A stretch of DNA of 5,979 nucleotides from Candidatus Thorarchaeota archaeon. GTDB taxonomy: Archaea > Asgardarchaeota > Thorarchaeia > Thorarchaeales > Thorarchaeaceae. Positions within the stretch are counted from its first letter, which is position 1. Each line of letters starts with the position of its first letter. The notes under the pieces are model-generated. The model did no database searches, had not been told where the DNA came from, and worked only from the letters and a program-made list of their open reading frames with translations. The translations under genes and the position numbers were made by a program. Location of the stretch: assembly GCA_030642465.1 (NCBI GenBank), contig DAOWNS010000121.1, positions 1 through 5,979 on the forward strand, in the 5' to 3' direction. Positions 5,021 through 5,979 of this stretch are shown piece by piece.

Positions 5021-5068
5021 AGTAGGCCATGCGCCTGCTGCCCACTGCATCTTCTTTTTTCATTTTTA
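5017..5068 (+). terminator. Likely terminator of the ribosomal operon: strong hairpin plus T-rich tract
   Basis: GGGCAGTAGGC (5017-5027) pairs with GCCTGCTGCCC (5033-5043) over 11 base pairs with one G-U wobble and a CATGC loop. After seven bases comes CTTCTTTTTTCATTTTT (5051-5067). The T tract alone is a good archaeal termination signal; the hairpin is an extra, bacterial-looking element that may protect the mRNA 3' end. Confidence 0.65.
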
Positions 5069-5070
5069 TC

Positions 5071-5136
5071 AAGCTGATGTAGCTGAAAAGCTATAACACA
5101 CTCTGAGTACATTCATAGACAGGAAGAAGCTGATGT
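5071..5136 (+). repeat. Direct repeat AAGCTGATGT flanking the promoter region
   Basis: The 10-base sequence AAGCTGATGT occurs at 5071-5080 and again at 5127-5136, 56 bases apart, with the likely TATA box between. AGCTGA also recurs at 5081-5086. Could be paired regulator sites, or chance. Confidence 0.35.
5091..5097 (+). promoter_or_regulatory. Likely TATA box for the deacetylase-family gene
   Basis: CTATAAC follows the purine-rich GAAAAG, a plausible BRE. Predicted transcription start is near 5117-5122, about 40 bases before the gene. It lies beyond the ribosomal terminator, which supports a separate transcript. Confidence 0.4.
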
Positions 5137-5168
5137 CCGTCTATCCGGAAAAGGAATGGCCAAGATGA
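5133..5168 (+). CDS. Possible 11-codon leader ORF before the deacetylase gene
   Basis: ATG at 5133 opens an 11-codon frame (MSVYPEKEWPR). AGGAAG (5121-5126) lies 6 bases upstream. Its TGA (5166-5168) overlaps the second in-frame ATG of the downstream gene (5165-5167) as ATGA, the usual coupling arrangement. It may be chance; if real it favours 5165 as the start of the next protein. Confidence 0.25.
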   Translation: MSVYPEKEWPR

Positions 5169-5947
5169 AGATAGTGTATCATCCTCTGATGAGAGAAAGC
5201 TATGACCGTACACCCGCAGGAGCCCCTGGAAGGCTGGATACCTCTGTGGAAATCCTGAGCAAACACCCGGACTATGAGTTTGTGGAGGCAAGGTCTGCGA
5301 CCGAACGAGAGATCAATAGAGCTCATGCTCCTGGTCACATCGAGAGGGTGAAACGGGACCATGACTCGACAAGAGAGGGCCTACTGTATCAAGTAGCGAC
5401 CCTAGCCGCAGGAGGCGCAATCATGACGGCGGAGATAGCGGTTCAAGGTGAGCCCGTTTTCGGTCTCATAAGACCTCCGGGGCATCATGCTTCTCACTCG
5501 TCGTACTGGGGATTTTGCTATTATTCAAATCTGGCTTTATCGCTTCTAGCACTTCGTGCCAAAGGACTAATCGAATCCGCATTCGTGCTCGACTTCGACT
5601 TGCACGTGGGCGATGGCACAATCGATATTCTTGGACATGACAAGCAGTTCATCATTCATAACCCCAAGGGTCAGGGCGATGATGCATATCTAGCTGATGT
5701 TCAGGATGCTCTGAAGAAACATCCTGATGTGGACATCATCGCTGCATCGGCGGGGTTTGACCAATATGAGCGAGGTTGGGGTGGCAATCTAACAACGCAG
5801 GCATTTCATGAAATCGGGCGCATGATGTTTGAATTCGCTGAGGAACACTGTGAAAATCGTCGATATGGTTTGTTGGAAGGAGGCTACAACCACGAGGACC
5901 TGGGCAAGAATGTCCTTGCATTCTGTGAGGGTCTTCGGGGGGTCTGA
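5156..5947 (+). CDS. Histone deacetylase / acetylpolyamine amidohydrolase family protein
   Basis: Zinc-dependent amidohydrolase of the arginase-deacetylase fold, expected to remove acetyl groups from lysine side chains or polyamines; the substrate cannot be told from sequence. Matching residues by motif to human HDAC8: RPPGHHA (106-112) gives the catalytic pair H110 and H111; DFDLHVGDGT (146-155) gives zinc ligands D148 and H150 and relay aspartates D146 and D153; SAGFD (198-202) gives zinc ligand D202; EGGY (241-244) gives catalytic Y244. The active site therefore looks complete. V151 stands where many members have a second histidine. At 263 residues it is much shorter than usual (about 340 or more), mainly between the two metal motifs. 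No signal peptide, so probably cytoplasmic. The start may be 5156 or 5165 (MKIVYHP); AAAGGA (5150-5155) is better spaced for the latter. It lies beyond the ribosomal terminator with its own possible promoter. Confidence 0.92.
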   Translation: MAKMKIVYHPLMRESYDRTPAGAPGRLDTSVEILSKHPDYEFVEARSATEREINRAHAPGHIERVKRDHDSTREGLLYQVATLAAGGAIMTAEIAVQGEPVFGLIRPPGHHASHSSYWGFCYYSNLALSLLALRAKGLIESAFVLDFDLHVGDGTIDILGHDKQFIIHNPKGQGDDAYLADVQDALKKHPDVDIIAASAGFDQYERGWGGNLTTQAFHEIGRMMFEFAEEHCENRRYGLLEGGYNHEDLGKNVLAFCEGLRGV

Positions 5948-5979
5948 ATGTTGAACGGTCAATGTGGGTACTGTCAAAG
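5948..5979 (+). CDS. Start of a downstream gene with a CxxC motif, cut by window edge
   Basis: ATG directly abuts the TGA of the deacetylase gene, and GGGGGGT (5936-5942) lies 5 bases upstream as a possible ribosome-binding site. The ten readable codons give MLNGQCGYCQ. The CGYC pair suggests a zinc ribbon or similar metal site, but too little is visible to name a family or to be sure the gene is real. If real it is probably cotranscribed with the deacetylase gene. Confidence 0.4.
   Translation, partial: MLNGQCGYCQ

Noticed and set aside
1..5979. CRISPR arrays, insertion sequences, tRNA or rRNA genes, defence genes.
   Set aside because: No repeat-spacer pattern, transposase motif, cloverleaf or rRNA-like stretch was seen; the genes are housekeeping apart from the deacetylase-family gene and the edge fragment.

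Overview
The window is archaeal. The evidence is an FtsZ of the archaeal FtsZ1 type, a 57-residue single-pass SecE, Spt5 (NGN plus KOW), ribosomal protein L10 in its long P0-like form, a P1-type stalk protein ending in GLGSLFG, GGTGA-type ribosome-binding sites and TTAAAA-type TATA boxes. All complete genes lie on the + strand. The order ftsZ1-secE-spt5-rpl11 is the one I recall from Methanocaldococcus jannaschii and other Euryarchaeota. The lineage cannot be fixed from the sequence. Base composition is balanced, and a euryarchaeote or an Asgard (for example Thorarchaeota-like) genome would both fit.

Layout: (1) 42-1175, ftsZ1, cell-division GTPase. (2) 1176-1276, a spacer with a likely TATA box and two small hairpins. 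(3) 1277-1450 secE and 1509-2189 spt5, probably one transcript joining protein translocation and transcription elongation. (4) 2190-2429, a 240-base spacer with a hairpin, a likely TATA box, a palindrome and a possible 40-codon leader ORF. (5) 2430-4980, the ribosomal operon rpl11-rpl1-rpl10-rpl12 with gaps of 3, 12 and 22 bases. It encodes the L11 GTPase-centre protein, the L1 stalk protein, and the P0 base and P1 arm of the lateral stalk. (6) 4981-5155, two mutually exclusive hairpins, a T-rich tract that should end the ribosomal transcript, then a likely promoter and an 11-codon leader ORF. (7) 5156-5947, a short histone-deacetylase-family amidohydrolase with all expected catalytic residues. 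(8) 5948-5979, the apparent start of another gene with a CxxC motif, cut off by the window edge.

The core genes are ordinary housekeeping genes. The feature most worth follow-up is in Spt5: a putative C-x2-C-x12-H-x3-C zinc finger with a lysine-rich flank inserted inside the NGN domain, plus a long acidic C-terminal tail. That makes the protein about half again as long as a standard archaeal Spt5. Second are the intergenic RNA structures, above all the competing hairpins after rpl12, and two small leader ORFs that overlap the next gene's start. I see no CRISPR array, mobile element, tRNA or rRNA gene.
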